Source of the DNA: Liquidambar formosana
Taxonomy: Eukaryota; Streptophyta; Magnoliopsida; Saxifragales; Altingiaceae
DNA length: 64,000 nucleotides
Reading direction: 5' to 3'
Assembly (NCBI GenBank): GCA_039720395.1
Contig: CM077824.1
Span: 23,699,278 to 23,763,277 of the forward strand
Numbering within the stretch: the stretch's first letter is position 1; each line of letters opens with the position of its first letter. Position numbers and translations under genes: made by a program. A model generated the notes under the pieces. It ran no database searches. It was not told the origin of the DNA and was given only the letters and a program-made list of their open reading frames with translations. This document shows, in pieces, positions 35,501-45,933 of this stretch.

Positions 35501-38500
35501 GCTCAGAATCTCTCGATAAGGATTCATGCAATGATTCAAGCTCTGAGTTTCTTGCAGTAGCTTGCTGTATTAATTTTCCTTGTTGCTCCAGTTGCTCCTC
35601 AGCAGATTTAAGCTTCTCCATTATCTCGCTTTCTCTCATTCCACCAGCCTGAAGATCATTTTCAATGCTTTCCAACTTCTCCTGCGTCAGACTCAATTCA
35701 TTCCTCAAAACCTCGAGAAGATTTTCAGCTTCAGCAAGCTTCTTTCTGGAGCTGTCCGATTCATCCTCCAATCTTCTCTTTTCATCTGTTGTGACATTCA
35801 AACTTTCAGTCAATTCCCTCTCCTTTTCATTAGCCATTTGAAGAGCGATTTCGAGGCTTGATGTTTTTGCTTGGAATGCCTCAAGTTCTGCAGCAAGGTC
35901 AGAGACCTTATCAGAGTATTTCTTAGATTCTGCATCTGCATCCTCACATTTCTTTTCTAATGTGCTTATTTGTTCTTCAAGTTCCTGGATTCTGTACTTC
36001 TCTGTTTCAAGTAATAGCTCCAACTCACCTGCCTTCTTGCCATGCGCCTCTACTTTGGAATGAGACATCTGAATCAAATCTTCCAGTTCGAGGCTGCGCT
36101 GATGGGTCATATTGGCACGGCCCTCATGTTCAGCACATTTCTCTGAAACATTCTTCAACTCCAACTCAAGCTCTGAAGTCCGCAGTGATGATTGACTCAG
36201 GGCAGATTCCAGTTTACTTATCTTATCCCCGTATTCTTGTATTTGGCCATTCAGACGATTCTTCTCTTCATTCACCTCTCTCAACGTAGCATTCAGCTCA
36301 GATATTTTCTCTGAGAATTCTTTCGACTCTCTTTCAGCATCACTACTTTTCAGTTCTACCAGATTTAACTGTTGCTCAAGCTCCACATTCTTCTGTTCTC
36401 CCACTGCACAACGTGTCTCAAGCTCTCTCAGTTGTGATTTTGCTTCTTCTGCTGCTGTCTTGGTAACTCGGATTATATCCTCAAGCTCCAAATTCTTCTG
36501 TGTCACAGTTGCTGTTGCAGCTCCAGATTCTTGATGAAGCTCTTCTAGAGATTTCAACTTCTCCTCCAGCTCTGTATTCTTCGACAAAGCTTGAGACAGA
36601 AGAGAATCTGCTTTAAGGAAATTCTCATCAGACAACTTCAATTTTGTCTCTAGATCACTGCAGAGCTCCTTCAACTGCGCTGCATTACTAGTGAGATCTG
36701 CCACAGCTGCTTCAAGAACTTCTTTTTCTTTGATTACTTTTGCCAATTCCTCCTGTACTGTTGAAACCTGGGCTTCCTGGGTCTTCATTCCAGCTTCAAC
36801 CAATTCCTTTGCACTCATTTCCTCCTGCAGCTTCAACTTGACGTCTTCCAATTCTGAAACCTTTGCTTGAAGATCTTCTTTTGTTGAGGAGAACAGATTC
36901 TCAAGAGCCGAGATATCTTCCTTAACCTGAGATTCTGAAACCTTTTTCAGATCCAATTCTTGGGTCAGCTCATTTATAAGGGCTTCCTTTGAAGAGAGCC
37001 TCTGCTCCATATCCAGGACTTGCGATTTTGAAAGCTCTAACTCTCCTTGAACTGCTGAAAGCTCTGCTGTTGTAGCCGTAAGTGCTGCTTCGACTTTTTG
37101 ATTTTCAGAAATCTTCTCATACAGGCCCTTGACTTCTTCTTGAAGGGAAGCCATCTGATCTTCCATTTCTTTTGCGCTCAGTTTCGTCAGTTCAAGCAGC
37201 CTCTCAAACTCCAAGGCCCTTTGTGTCTCGGATTCGGCATGTGAACCACTTTTCTTATGCAGCTCCTCAAATTTCTGTGCTTCGCCTGCTGAACATTGTA
37301 GTTCATGCTCCAAATCCTGCATCCTCTTTTTCGAGCTCTCAAACTCAAGGCCGAGACCATCAAATGCTTCCTTCACATTGATGAGATCCTTGTTCTTTGC
37401 TTCTTGAGATTGCAATGCCTCTTGCAAAATGTTGAGCTGTGAACTGTATTTCTCCTCCGCTTCAACGATTTGCTCTTGCAATTTCTTATGATTGAGTTGA
37501 AGCTCTTCATACTTCTTTCCACTTTCCTCCAACTTCTCCTTTGTAAGCGATACCTCATCTTTTAGCCCAGTATTTGCAGATTCTGAATGCTTTAGTGCTC
37601 CAACTACTCTTTCCAATTCAAGCTCAAGTTCTTTCATCTTCTCTTGGGCTTCTAGTAGTTCTCTGCTCGTGGCGGAATTGCTTGAGCTTCTTTCAATGAC
37701 AGATGGCTTGTGGGCCTCAGCAGAAGCTGTTTCAGCTGTATGAGAACCATCCTTTTCGTCGAATGATTCCTTCTCTACTTTAATGAATTCTCCCTCCAAG
37801 GCATTTTCTTCCTCTTCTTTCTTTCCTTCCTTTTCCTTTTGATGCAAGTCCCCATTTATCACCTGTAATTAGATAATCAGAATCCATGAAACAGAACAGC
37901 AGCCTAGAAACCTGCATAGTTGGATTCACTCCCTGACTATTGCTGGTGGCGATAGTCCATATCCCGATGAACAAGATGATGATTAGTTGATTACCCATCT
38001 TCCTCTTGAAAGGCTTATAATCTTTTAATGAACTAAATAAAAATTTTGGCATACTGCGAAGTTAATATTATCACTCCAGAAAAAGGAACCCATCTGATTC
38101 AAAAATGATACAGCAACAGCAACATTGTTCAGGGGGGTAATGTTTAACTGCCCTACAGTGGGGCTTAACTACAGCAATCTTATTGGAGATTTTCACGTGT
38201 GATGATTGCATGTTAATGCATGACGGCTAAAATAATTGGGTGTTTGAATGTCTTGTGAAGATTGAACAAGTCCATTGCATTTTATAGACCATTTGAAATG
38301 AGTACTACATTGTGTTTTTGGCCACAATGAAAACAAGCTTATTTGTTTCTCTCAAGTCTCCAATATTTTTGTTAATGCCCCCCATTGCAGAAGGGTGGAT
38401 CTTGCTTTCAAATAAAATGGGCTAAATTTAATTTCCTTAGGAGGTCCACGGACGCCCAAAGTTCATGGTATCTTAATAGAATCAATATCCTCTACAATCA

Positions 38501-39402
38501 AGTGCAGGAAGAAGTTCAAAAATTCTTGCTTTCAGGGTTATGAAGTTCTGCGGAGTGCGGAGTCTTCCACGCATTGACATGGTACAGCCTTAAAAGCAGG
38601 AATTTCCCCTGTGCATTGCCTGCACTTAGTTGCAGTAGATATGGGTGATCCATTGAAAAGTTCCACCCCCTACCAAAGTTTCTTTAAGTTAACAAGTTAA
38701 GCATTACTTGGTTCATTTGTAGTGAGAGCAAGGCTGGGCTCATCCCTCTTCCCATGAGTTCTCCCATTCTTTTAAGTGGTGCTATATATATATATATATA
38801 TATATAGATATATATCAATTCTTTGCATCAACTCACGTGATTGATGATGTGACACTAACTCATTAAAAAAAATAACAAATCATTTGATATCATCTCATCT
38901 AGCACAAGAATTGCTGCAAATAACATTTTCCTTCAAACAAATAATTTAAGAAATATGTCCCATCATCAACTTTCTCACATTGAGAAGGTCTTACTACTAA
39001 AAAAATTTCAGCCATAAGCATGTTCAAATGAACCCACACATGGAGTTCACTCCCGGTCCAGAATTCCGAACAGGAAAATTTCTACCCACATAGTGAGTCA
39101 AAATTGATGAAAAAATTTATCAACCTTCGACCAACACGTGTGAACGAATTGATATTTTGTATATGCCTTGTTTCAAAATTTGTGCAGTATCCCATAAAAT
39201 AAAGAGAGAGCTCTCATTGTAGCCTCTTCTCTCTTTTAATAAATCTGTTGCTACAAGTGTGGCTCAAGATCAACCTCAAGAAAGAGTGTTTTTTTTTTTT
39301 TATGTTGAGAATTACCTTAATGGGATGAGTGATAATGTTGGTGTCCTCTTCAACAGCCTTCATCACCGGAACATCTGAACTTGCATGCGTCTCTTCTTCC
39401 AT
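32518..39402 (-). CDS. PICC-like tail-anchored long coiled-coil protein (1,386 aa, six coding exons)
   Basis: Minus-strand exons 39,402-39,316, 37,862-34,602, 34,462-34,220, 34,102-33,944, 33,654-33,496 and 32,769-32,518. All have GT-AG borders, all introns are phase 0, and they join to 1,386 codons without a stop. The product is closest to Arabidopsis PICC (AT2G32240, about 1,330 aa), a PAMP-induced coiled-coil protein anchored in the ER by its tail. The N-terminus is acidic (MEEETHASSDVP, LEGEFIKVEKESFDEKDG). It is followed by about 1,200 residues of heptad coiled coil with conserved blocks (KNLELEDIIRVTKTAAEEAK, TEKYRIQELEEQISTLEKKC, RDMLNEQVLQLKKEL). Then come a basic SPSKRKSKKK-type stretch, a Ser/Thr-rich linker and a C-terminal membrane segment (LKLVLGVALLSGIVGIILGK RY) that fits tail-anchor insertion. 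The 3.26-kb second exon is unusually long. Intron 1 is 1.45 kb and holds a (TA)n tract. Exon structure is read directly from splice sites; ER location is family knowledge. Confidence 0.93.
33178..33274. repeat. Small minisatellite in the last PICC intron
   Basis: Three partial copies of a GTACGTCACACATGCC-type unit of about 24 bases lie between two direct copies of 'ttttgaagtgtc'. It lies in the intron between the last two coding exons. Confidence 0.65.
38785..38816. repeat. (TA)n microsatellite in PICC intron 1
   Basis: About 30 bases of TA dinucleotide repeats in the first intron, on AT-rich background. Confidence 0.85.
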
Positions 39403-39660
39403 ATCGGATCTAAACCCAAGCTGCACCTAAAACGCTGTCGCTTCTCTGTGACTCTGCTTTATCAAAAAAAATTCCGCAATTAGTTCACAGTGGGACGAAA
39501 TACGAGACAAGTCAGGCACTAAATAAAGAACACAGCCCCATATCTTCAAATGATTCAGCATCATATTTGCGGGACTTCACTCAAATCTCTCTCTGAGGCA
39601 GCACAACAAAAGTTGAAAGACAAAGCCAGAGACAAAACGGCGGCGTTGGTTGCAACGACA
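39403..39660 (-). promoter_or_regulatory. 5' leader of the PICC-like gene with a 45-codon upstream ORF
   Basis: Upstream of the start codon the minus strand shows a leader-like sequence (CTCTCTC, GCCGCCG). An upstream ATG at 39,564 opens a 45-codon frame (MMLNHLKIWGCVLYLVPDLS... ending HREATAF) that stops at 39,427, 25 bases before the main start. A possible acceptor (gtgcag) lies at about 39,421-39,426, so the uORF could instead be within a 5' UTR intron. Confidence 0.35.
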
Positions 39661-40092
39661 GAAGAGCAAATGAGCGATTTCGCAAGGAATAAAATGTCGC
39701 TTTTTTAATGTAATGGAAGTGCAGCACCTTCACACCAGATCACAAAAGCGTCACTGTCGACTGTGATTTGGAGTGCGCGCCGACAAAGATGACGTGGAAA
39801 CCTGGGAAGGGTACCTATGACACGTACTCCTACAATGATCGTCTAGGGTGCTGGGGGACAGGCTGTTTTTGACCTTTGTTGTATTATTCTGAAGAAGATG
39901 AAGGCCCATAGAAATGTGCACCTGACGGGGTAACATCGTCACCTAATTATTGGTTCGCACGTTCCCGGACCCAAAACACCCAAACGGCTCTTTTGGTCTA
40001 ATGATGCCAGGGACCCCGTTTGGAACAATTGCTAGTTCAAAAAACAAATGCAATTAGACACTTACACGGCTCCAGAAAACAATTAAATAAAT
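39661..40092. other. Promoter-side intergenic DNA of the PICC-like gene
   Basis: No gene. The promoter of the minus-strand PICC-like gene should lie here. An 'acgtgg' box occurs near 39,791 and the DNA is less AT-rich than further right. Confidence 0.35.
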
Positions 40093-40341
40093 CATTCTCT
40101 CTGTCCCACAAAAATACATCATTTCAAGTATTTGATAAAACACGGAGATTAAAAACAATTCATCTTTATATTAACTTATTTTTTGTATTGGATTTTATTT
40201 TGAAAGTAATTATTAAAATAACAAAAGATAATATAGAAAACTTAAAAAATTTATAATTTGACTTTTTAAAATGAACAAACATTTTAATACAAAAATATAT
40301 ATATGAAAAACAATTTATCTTTGTGAAGCGAAGAGAGAATG
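40093..40341. mobile_element. Stowaway-like MITE (about 249 bp)
   Basis: Termini CATTCTCTCTGTCCCACAAA and the complement of ...GCGAAGAGAGAATG form an imperfect inverted repeat. The interior (aattattaaaataacaaaag) is shared with 40,783-41,045. The CTCTGTCCCACAAA end resembles the very common CTCCGTCCCA-type plant MITE group. Confidence 0.6.
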
Positions 40342-40782
40342 TCTTTTTTTTTTTCTTTTTCCTTTTTTTTTTGTGACAGCGTCATATGCACTTTAAAATA
40401 ACGCTACCAAGACAGAGGACAAGCAACCAACTATCATCATAACATAAAGGGACCCAATCCCCCATCCCAGAAGAGGAAAAAAAAAATTTTTTAAAAAAAA
40501 AGGCAAAGAGATAAATAGAAGGGAAAGAACCAATATATAATAGAAAAAATGACAAAATAAGACTATTCCAATTACGATACTCGTAGAGAAAGAATCGTAA
40601 TAAATGCAAAGAAGAAGCATCTTTCACCCAGAATCGAAAGGGTTTAAACCAATATTTCCAGATGGATGGGATGCAGTATTAGTACATCTAACACATAATT
40701 TAAATATAAAAATTTTCCTTCTAAAAAAAGGAAATACTTAATGAATTGATCGTAAATTATGCGATTTTACTATTTCTTTCCT

Positions 40783-41045
40783 TTGTCTCACAAAGATAGG
40801 CAAAATTTGACAAAACATGCATTTCCAGAAAAATCATTACTTCATTGACTTGTCACTTATTAAACTCTATTTTTCCAAAAGTACCCAATCCCAACTAGTA
40901 TTGGGTTTTTTGTTGAAAACAATTATTAAAATAACAAAAGATAGTATAAAAAAGTTCAAAAAATTTGTAATTTGAATTTTTAATGTAAACAAACATTTTA
41001 GGACAAAAAAAATAAAATAATCTATTTTTGTAGGTCGAATAAAGT
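40783..41045. mobile_element. Related MITE copy (about 260 bp)
   Basis: Begins CCTTTGTCTCACAAAGATAG and ends near ...CTATTTTTGTAGGTCGAATA. The block aattattaaaataacaaaag and the following 90 bases match the element at 40,093. The same end type appears at 53,187. Confidence 0.5.
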
Positions 41046-42442
41046 ATTATTATTATTTTTTTAATAATAAGCAAATAATATTATATAGAAACGGAAGAGC
41101 ACCAGTAACCCCTTCTAAGACCGCCGTTCTATAGTGAGAGTGGGGATGACTCGGTTACGAGACGGCGCCAAGGATGCCAAAAGTGAGCAGCGCCGTTTAC
41201 ACTCCTGGCCGGGCACTGCGGTACGCATGCAATTCCGGATAAGAAAGTACATATAAAACGACATGGCAAATGCAGAACAATGCAAGGTAGCATCATTAGT
41301 CGGGTCAACTTTTAAAAGTGGTCCGGTTCGGGCCCAATTACAGACTATAGCATAACACGATAAAAGCAGCAACAAACCTGATAAATATATGTGGGATAAA
41401 ACTAGATTCCGACGGACAATAACTTTTGTCTTTTTTTCTTTTCTTCCCTTCCACCAATTGTCGCCTGGATCTACTCGACTTTTTTTTTCATTTTTAATAA
41501 GTAAATGATGAAAGATCCGAAGGCGGGATGCCGTTAAATGAGAGCTTCCATATTTACCAACTACCTTAAATTACTACAAAACCTTCATTAACCATCTAAA
41601 GTTCAATAATTACATGAAGTTGAACAGAAGGATAGGTTTGTCCATTTCATGCCGTGCGCCACCCAAAAAGGGGAAAAAAAAATAAAAACAACAACCTACA
41701 CACATCGTAACACTATAGGCTGTATCAGCAACAGCTGAACCGCATCGAATCATTCAACGTATTATTATTCTAACTCTTTATCCTGTTTGAGTTTGATTTA
41801 CTTTCACTTTGTTTTGTTACAAATTTTCTTTTTGGATAAAATTACAGTTTAACCCCCTAAAATATAAAGATTTTAGTAATTTTACGGATATACTTTGACC
41901 ATATGTTTTTGATAATGTATTTTATTTACGCCGTTAACCGAAATAATAATTTAATAAATATACCCTCACCACATATATATATATATATATCTTACCTATA
42001 AAAATGAATCTCAAAAAAACTTTTAAACGACCAATATACTTTTATTTTTTTAAAAAAAATACATATTTACCATTCTTGTAATTGAAATAGATAATAAACA
42101 TTCTTATCATTTGGTAACAAATAAAAGTTAGATTTTAAATCAAACTTTTAAAAAATTGAAGTTAAATTCTTACTCAAATTCTTTTTCCTTAAACAACTAT
42201 CTAGTTGCATGATAATAATATGAATATAAACTCTTTAAATATTCTGTTTTATGAAGAAAAAAAAATTCTGAATGTATATCTAAAAAGTTTTTAATCTTTC
42301 GTTGACAGTTTTTATTATAAAAAAAAAAAATACTTTTGAATTTTAAACTTTATCTTTTATGAAAAAAATATAAAACCTTTATGTATTTATTATTTTGTAT
42401 AACTAATATTATTTAAAAATATTCATGTGCAACGTACGTGTG

Positions 42443-42478
<36 letters not shown>
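41046..42478. other. Intergenic AT-rich DNA, no gene seen
   Basis: A GC-richer island (41,100-41,360) with 'gggcccaatta' resembles a promoter but no coding exon follows on either strand. (TA)n tracts lie at 41,972-41,990 and 42,445-42,478. Confidence 0.4.
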
Positions 42479-42482
<4 letters not shown>

Positions 42483-42832
42483 TTATATTCGGTGTAAAAC
42501 ATTTTACTTTTACATTTTTCAATATCTTAATAATTTTTTGTCAATCTAACCGTTGGATTAAGTTCTCTATTTATGCGTGTCACGCATGTCAAATTAAATC
42601 AGATATTAGGAGTTATGTCATTTATAAAATATCCTAATTTATAGTTTTATTTATAAAAAGAAATGTAGATCAAACGTTTCCCAATATCAGATTTACTTGA
42701 AATTTGGCATACATGGTATGTATTAAGAAAATACCTAATCCAATAGTTTGATTAGCAAAATATTATTCCTACAATAAGATATTAAGGGATATAAAAGTAA
42801 AAAGCTCTACACCGAGTGTAAACGGATCTCTC

Positions 42833-42834
<2 letters not shown>
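42479..42834. mobile_element. MITE bounded by (TA)n on both sides
   Basis: Left CCGTTTATATTCGGTGTAAA and the complement of the right end CCGTTTACACTCGGTGTAGA continue matching to ...TTTTACTTTTA, giving an inverted repeat of about 34 bases. The element is directly abutted by (TA)n at the left and, after 'atctctccc', by (TA)n at the right. Confidence 0.7.
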
Positions 42835-42870
<36 letters not shown>

Positions 42871-42873
<3 letters not shown>

Positions 42874-43044
42874 ATGATAATCAGGTAAACACGTGTTGAT
42901 ATAACTTATATCAACACCCAAATTAGGAGTTATATCTCATGCATTAATAAATTACGCGGTATATTGAATCAATACACGGAGTACAACCCCCATAGCATGG
43001 TGCTGAAATAATTTATATCAACACGTACTGGCTTGATTAGGACT
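42871..43044. mobile_element. TA-microsatellite-bounded MITE, copy A (inverted orientation)
   Basis: Contains GTGTTGATATAACTTATATC AACAC near its left end and a related half near its right end, flanked by (TA)n on both sides. It is the reverse orientation of copies B and C. Confidence 0.7.
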
Positions 43045-43990
43045 ATATATATATATATATATATAATTTTTGGTTCTACCAATCTACCTTCTCCACCATA
43101 TATATCATCTTAAAATTATTAAAAGTGGATCCCGTGCATTGTACGTGACTATTCTTCGTCAAAAAACCAAACCGTTGATTGTGAGGAATAAAATATCATT
43201 TCCCCAACATTAAGTGGTCAAAATGCTTAAAAACAAAATAGAGTATAAAATGTTTTTGAGTAAAAATTGATGGGATAAAATTATAATTTTACCTTTTCAT
43301 ACTCTATATATAAATTCTATTAGGCGATTGCATTATACCCTTTTTGTATAACTAGTGATATCAAACGTGCATTGTACATTAATTTTTAATATGGAAAAAA
43401 AAAATTATTCAAAAAATCAACATAAAAATAATTTATCTGTAAAATATCACAGCATAAAATCTTGTTATATTTTAATCATTGAATCATTAGTATCATCGCA
43501 TGAAAAATCAATAAAAATGTATCATGATCACCCATCAAAACCAAACGTAAAATATATATATTATATACACATATGTGAGTGCGTGCGTGAAAAAATAACC
43601 ATAGAAGAATGACTTTACGTACTTGGCAAACAACAAGGACCAAGGGGGAGGATTTTATTTGGTGTGTATATACGTGACACTTCAAATTGGTTTCAAACTC
43701 TATTTATTTATTTTAGTGGAAATCTATGGACTTTGATAAATTGTTCATCAAGAAAAAACGTCGAGTAACAAAGTAAGAATGTCTTATTGAATATTGTGTT
43801 TTTATTTGTTCTAAGATTTTATTATTTGGTTAAAGATAAAGATCATTATTAACACATGTAAACCATCTTTATCTTAAACCTAGGTGTAGACCATTTTTAT
43901 CTCAAACCAAAGGTCTAAAAGTATATATAATTTTAAATAAGAACATAATTGTCAATAAAATATGTGTGATATTATTATTTTTTTTATTTT
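43045..43990. other. Intergenic AT-rich DNA, no gene seen
   Basis: Short chance frames only; (TA)n at 43,045-43,064. Confidence 0.4.
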
Positions 43991-43994
43991 TTTA

Positions 43995-44165
43995 TTTTTG
44001 GCACAAATGATGAGTATGCCAAACCATTAGGCCCACCCTAATCCCCTATAATGTAAAAACCAACCGCAAGCCCATGCATTCGATAGTGAGAAAGCAGAGA
44101 CTTGAATTCGAGACCTACGATTCCTGAGTCGCAATCCTTTACCATCTAAACTACCCTTTGAGGGT
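43995..44165 (-). mobile_element. tRNA-derived SINE, copy 1
   Basis: Read on minus: polymerase III box A-like TAGTTTAGATGGTAAAGG, box B-like GGTCTCGAATTCAAGTC about 33 bases later, then a body ending in a T-rich tail at the low-coordinate side. It does not fold as a genuine tRNA and resembles the element at 62,925. Confidence 0.6.
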
Positions 44166-44504
44166 TCAATCAAAAGTTTTGTCTTACTTAAAGACTTTTA
44201 TAAGTGGTATAAATATAAATAAATATAAGTTCACTTACTTATCTATGATGAACTATTGGTTTTGTTTGCAACGAAAAAATGAAGTAAGCACATACATTTG
44301 TATTGATGTGAAAGTATTTTGATTTTCTAAAATGTCCCTTCACATGAATATTTTACCTTTTTCTAATATTTTGTACATTTGAGGGTGAAATTAGAATGTT
44401 CAAATATTTGTATTGATGTGAAAACATTTAAAAAGATTCCTAAAAAGCCATTAGAGTTAGCCTAGTGGTGAGGGAATATATATATATATATAAATATATA
44501 TATA

Positions 44505-44676
44505 CATGGTTATGTTCCCATCAGCACGTGTTGATATAAGTTATATCAGCACCATGCATTGAGGGTTATATCCTTTGCATTAGTCTAATGTACCTCATAT
44601 TCCATTAATGCACAAAATACAACTCCTAATGCGGATATTCATATAACTTATATCAATTACTTGATCATCATCTAGG
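44505..44676. mobile_element. TA-microsatellite-bounded MITE, copy B
   Basis: GTTATGTTCCCATCAGCACG, TTGATATAAGTTATATCAGC and ...CATCATCTAGG, with (TA)n on both sides. About 170 bp. Clearly homologous along its length to copy C. Confidence 0.75.
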
Positions 44677-44879
44677 TATATATATATATATATATTGGAC
44701 AGTCAGCTAGGAACAGAGAAAGTATGTGCGTATAGCTGTATACATAAGCCCAAACATAAGTGACTGATTTTTAGAAAGAAAAATCAATCGGATAAAACAT
44801 AAGAAACTGAATTTTTTAAATGAATTTATTATATTTATTAAATAAAATAAAAAAAATAAAAAATAAAATAAAAGAGGGA

Positions 44880-45500
44880 GGGAGAGAGAAAAAAATCCAT
44901 GATGGAGAGTGGTAACAAGAAAATTGAGCGATCGGCTACAAGAGAAAACAGAAATCGACGATCAGAAATTAACTGTAGCTTCGTCTTTCATCTTAATTTT
45001 CTTCAATTTTAACATGCGATCCAGACGTTTTAAAAGGAAAAAAAAATACAAAATCAATCAAAGAAGAGCATAGAAAAGTGTATATGAAGATGAACTCATT
45101 CTGATCATAGCGATTCCAATCTAACAACATCTCCCAACAAGTCCAATAGAAAGACCATCAAGCACACAATTTATTCAACAAAAAACACAGGTGAATATAA
45201 TTCAAAGGGACTGGTAAGTAAGGAGAGAAAGAAAGAAAAACAAGCAGAAAGGGAAAGAGATGAGACTGCTTACCTGCCTGCCAGTGCCCTCTTGACAAAG
45301 ACGAAATGGTTTTTGCTTTTGCCGAGCTTTTCTTTTTCTATTTTTCAAAACAAAACAAAAAAACAGAACGGGACGTAGAGAGCGGAGATGATGATGATGA
45401 AAGTTGAAAGCGAAAGAGTGAGAGAACCCTTTTCCAGTAGGACGCTAGTGAGGAGTGACGTGGGACAATTGATGGGTCCCGTGGAAAGCCACATAGACGA
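44880..45500 (-). other. Possible transcription-start and 5' UTR intron locus 1 (unknown gene)
   Basis: On minus, a purine/pyrimidine-skewed leader (about 45,480-45,270) is followed by a strong donor ggcaggcag|gtaagcag (about 45,272), a T-rich intron-like stretch and an acceptor ttctcttgtag near 44,940. No coding exon follows. A diverged copy lies at 48,750-49,600. Both could be non-coding transcripts or 5' ends of lost genes. Confidence 0.3.
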
Positions 45501-45638
45501 AGGGTTGAGACCGAGTGCTATGCACTTTATGATGTTCATTTGCCTCTTGAGTTTATAATAAATTACAAGAGTATCCTGCAACACTAAGACACCTGGACGA
45601 TTGAAAGGTACTGTTTCACAACTTTAAACCTTATTCCA

Positions 45639-45700
45639 ACATTTATCTAATTTGATTCTTAAACACTAAACATTTATCTAATTTGATTCTTAAACACTAA
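45639..45700. repeat. 31-bp perfect tandem duplication
   Basis: The unit acatttatctaatttgattc ttaaacactaa occurs twice in a row (45,639-45,669 and 45,670-45,700). The second copy ends exactly at the insertion point of the MITE that follows. Confidence 0.95.
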
Positions 45701-45933
45701 GGCCATGTTTGTTTGGTTGGAATGGAATGAGTAGGAATGGAATCTAATTCCATGATAAAAATAATTTGGAATGGAATAAGATTGAAATCAACATGCAGAA
45801 TGAATATTATTATAATTTACTACCACTATTTGATTTTATTTCGATTTAATTATCTTATCTATACATATTGTTTGGAAAAAATTAGAATGGGATTCCATTC
45901 CATCTATTCCATTTCAACCAAACGAACATGGCC
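45701..45933. mobile_element. Harbinger-like MITE copy 2 (233 bp, TSD TAA)
   Basis: Perfect terminal inverted repeat GGCCATGTTTGTTTGGTTG / ...CAACCAAACGAACATGGCC with one difference, flanked by TAA on both sides (45,698-45,700 and 45,934-45,936). Same family as 29,998-30,230. Confidence 0.9.

Noticed and set aside
35467..37381. Plus-strand open frames of 61-109 codons over the PICC-like gene
   Set aside because: They are antisense shadows of the coiled-coil exon with no independent support.
44080..44165. tRNA gene
   Set aside because: Box A and box B are present but the sequence does not form a tRNA cloverleaf or acceptor stem; a SINE is the better reading.
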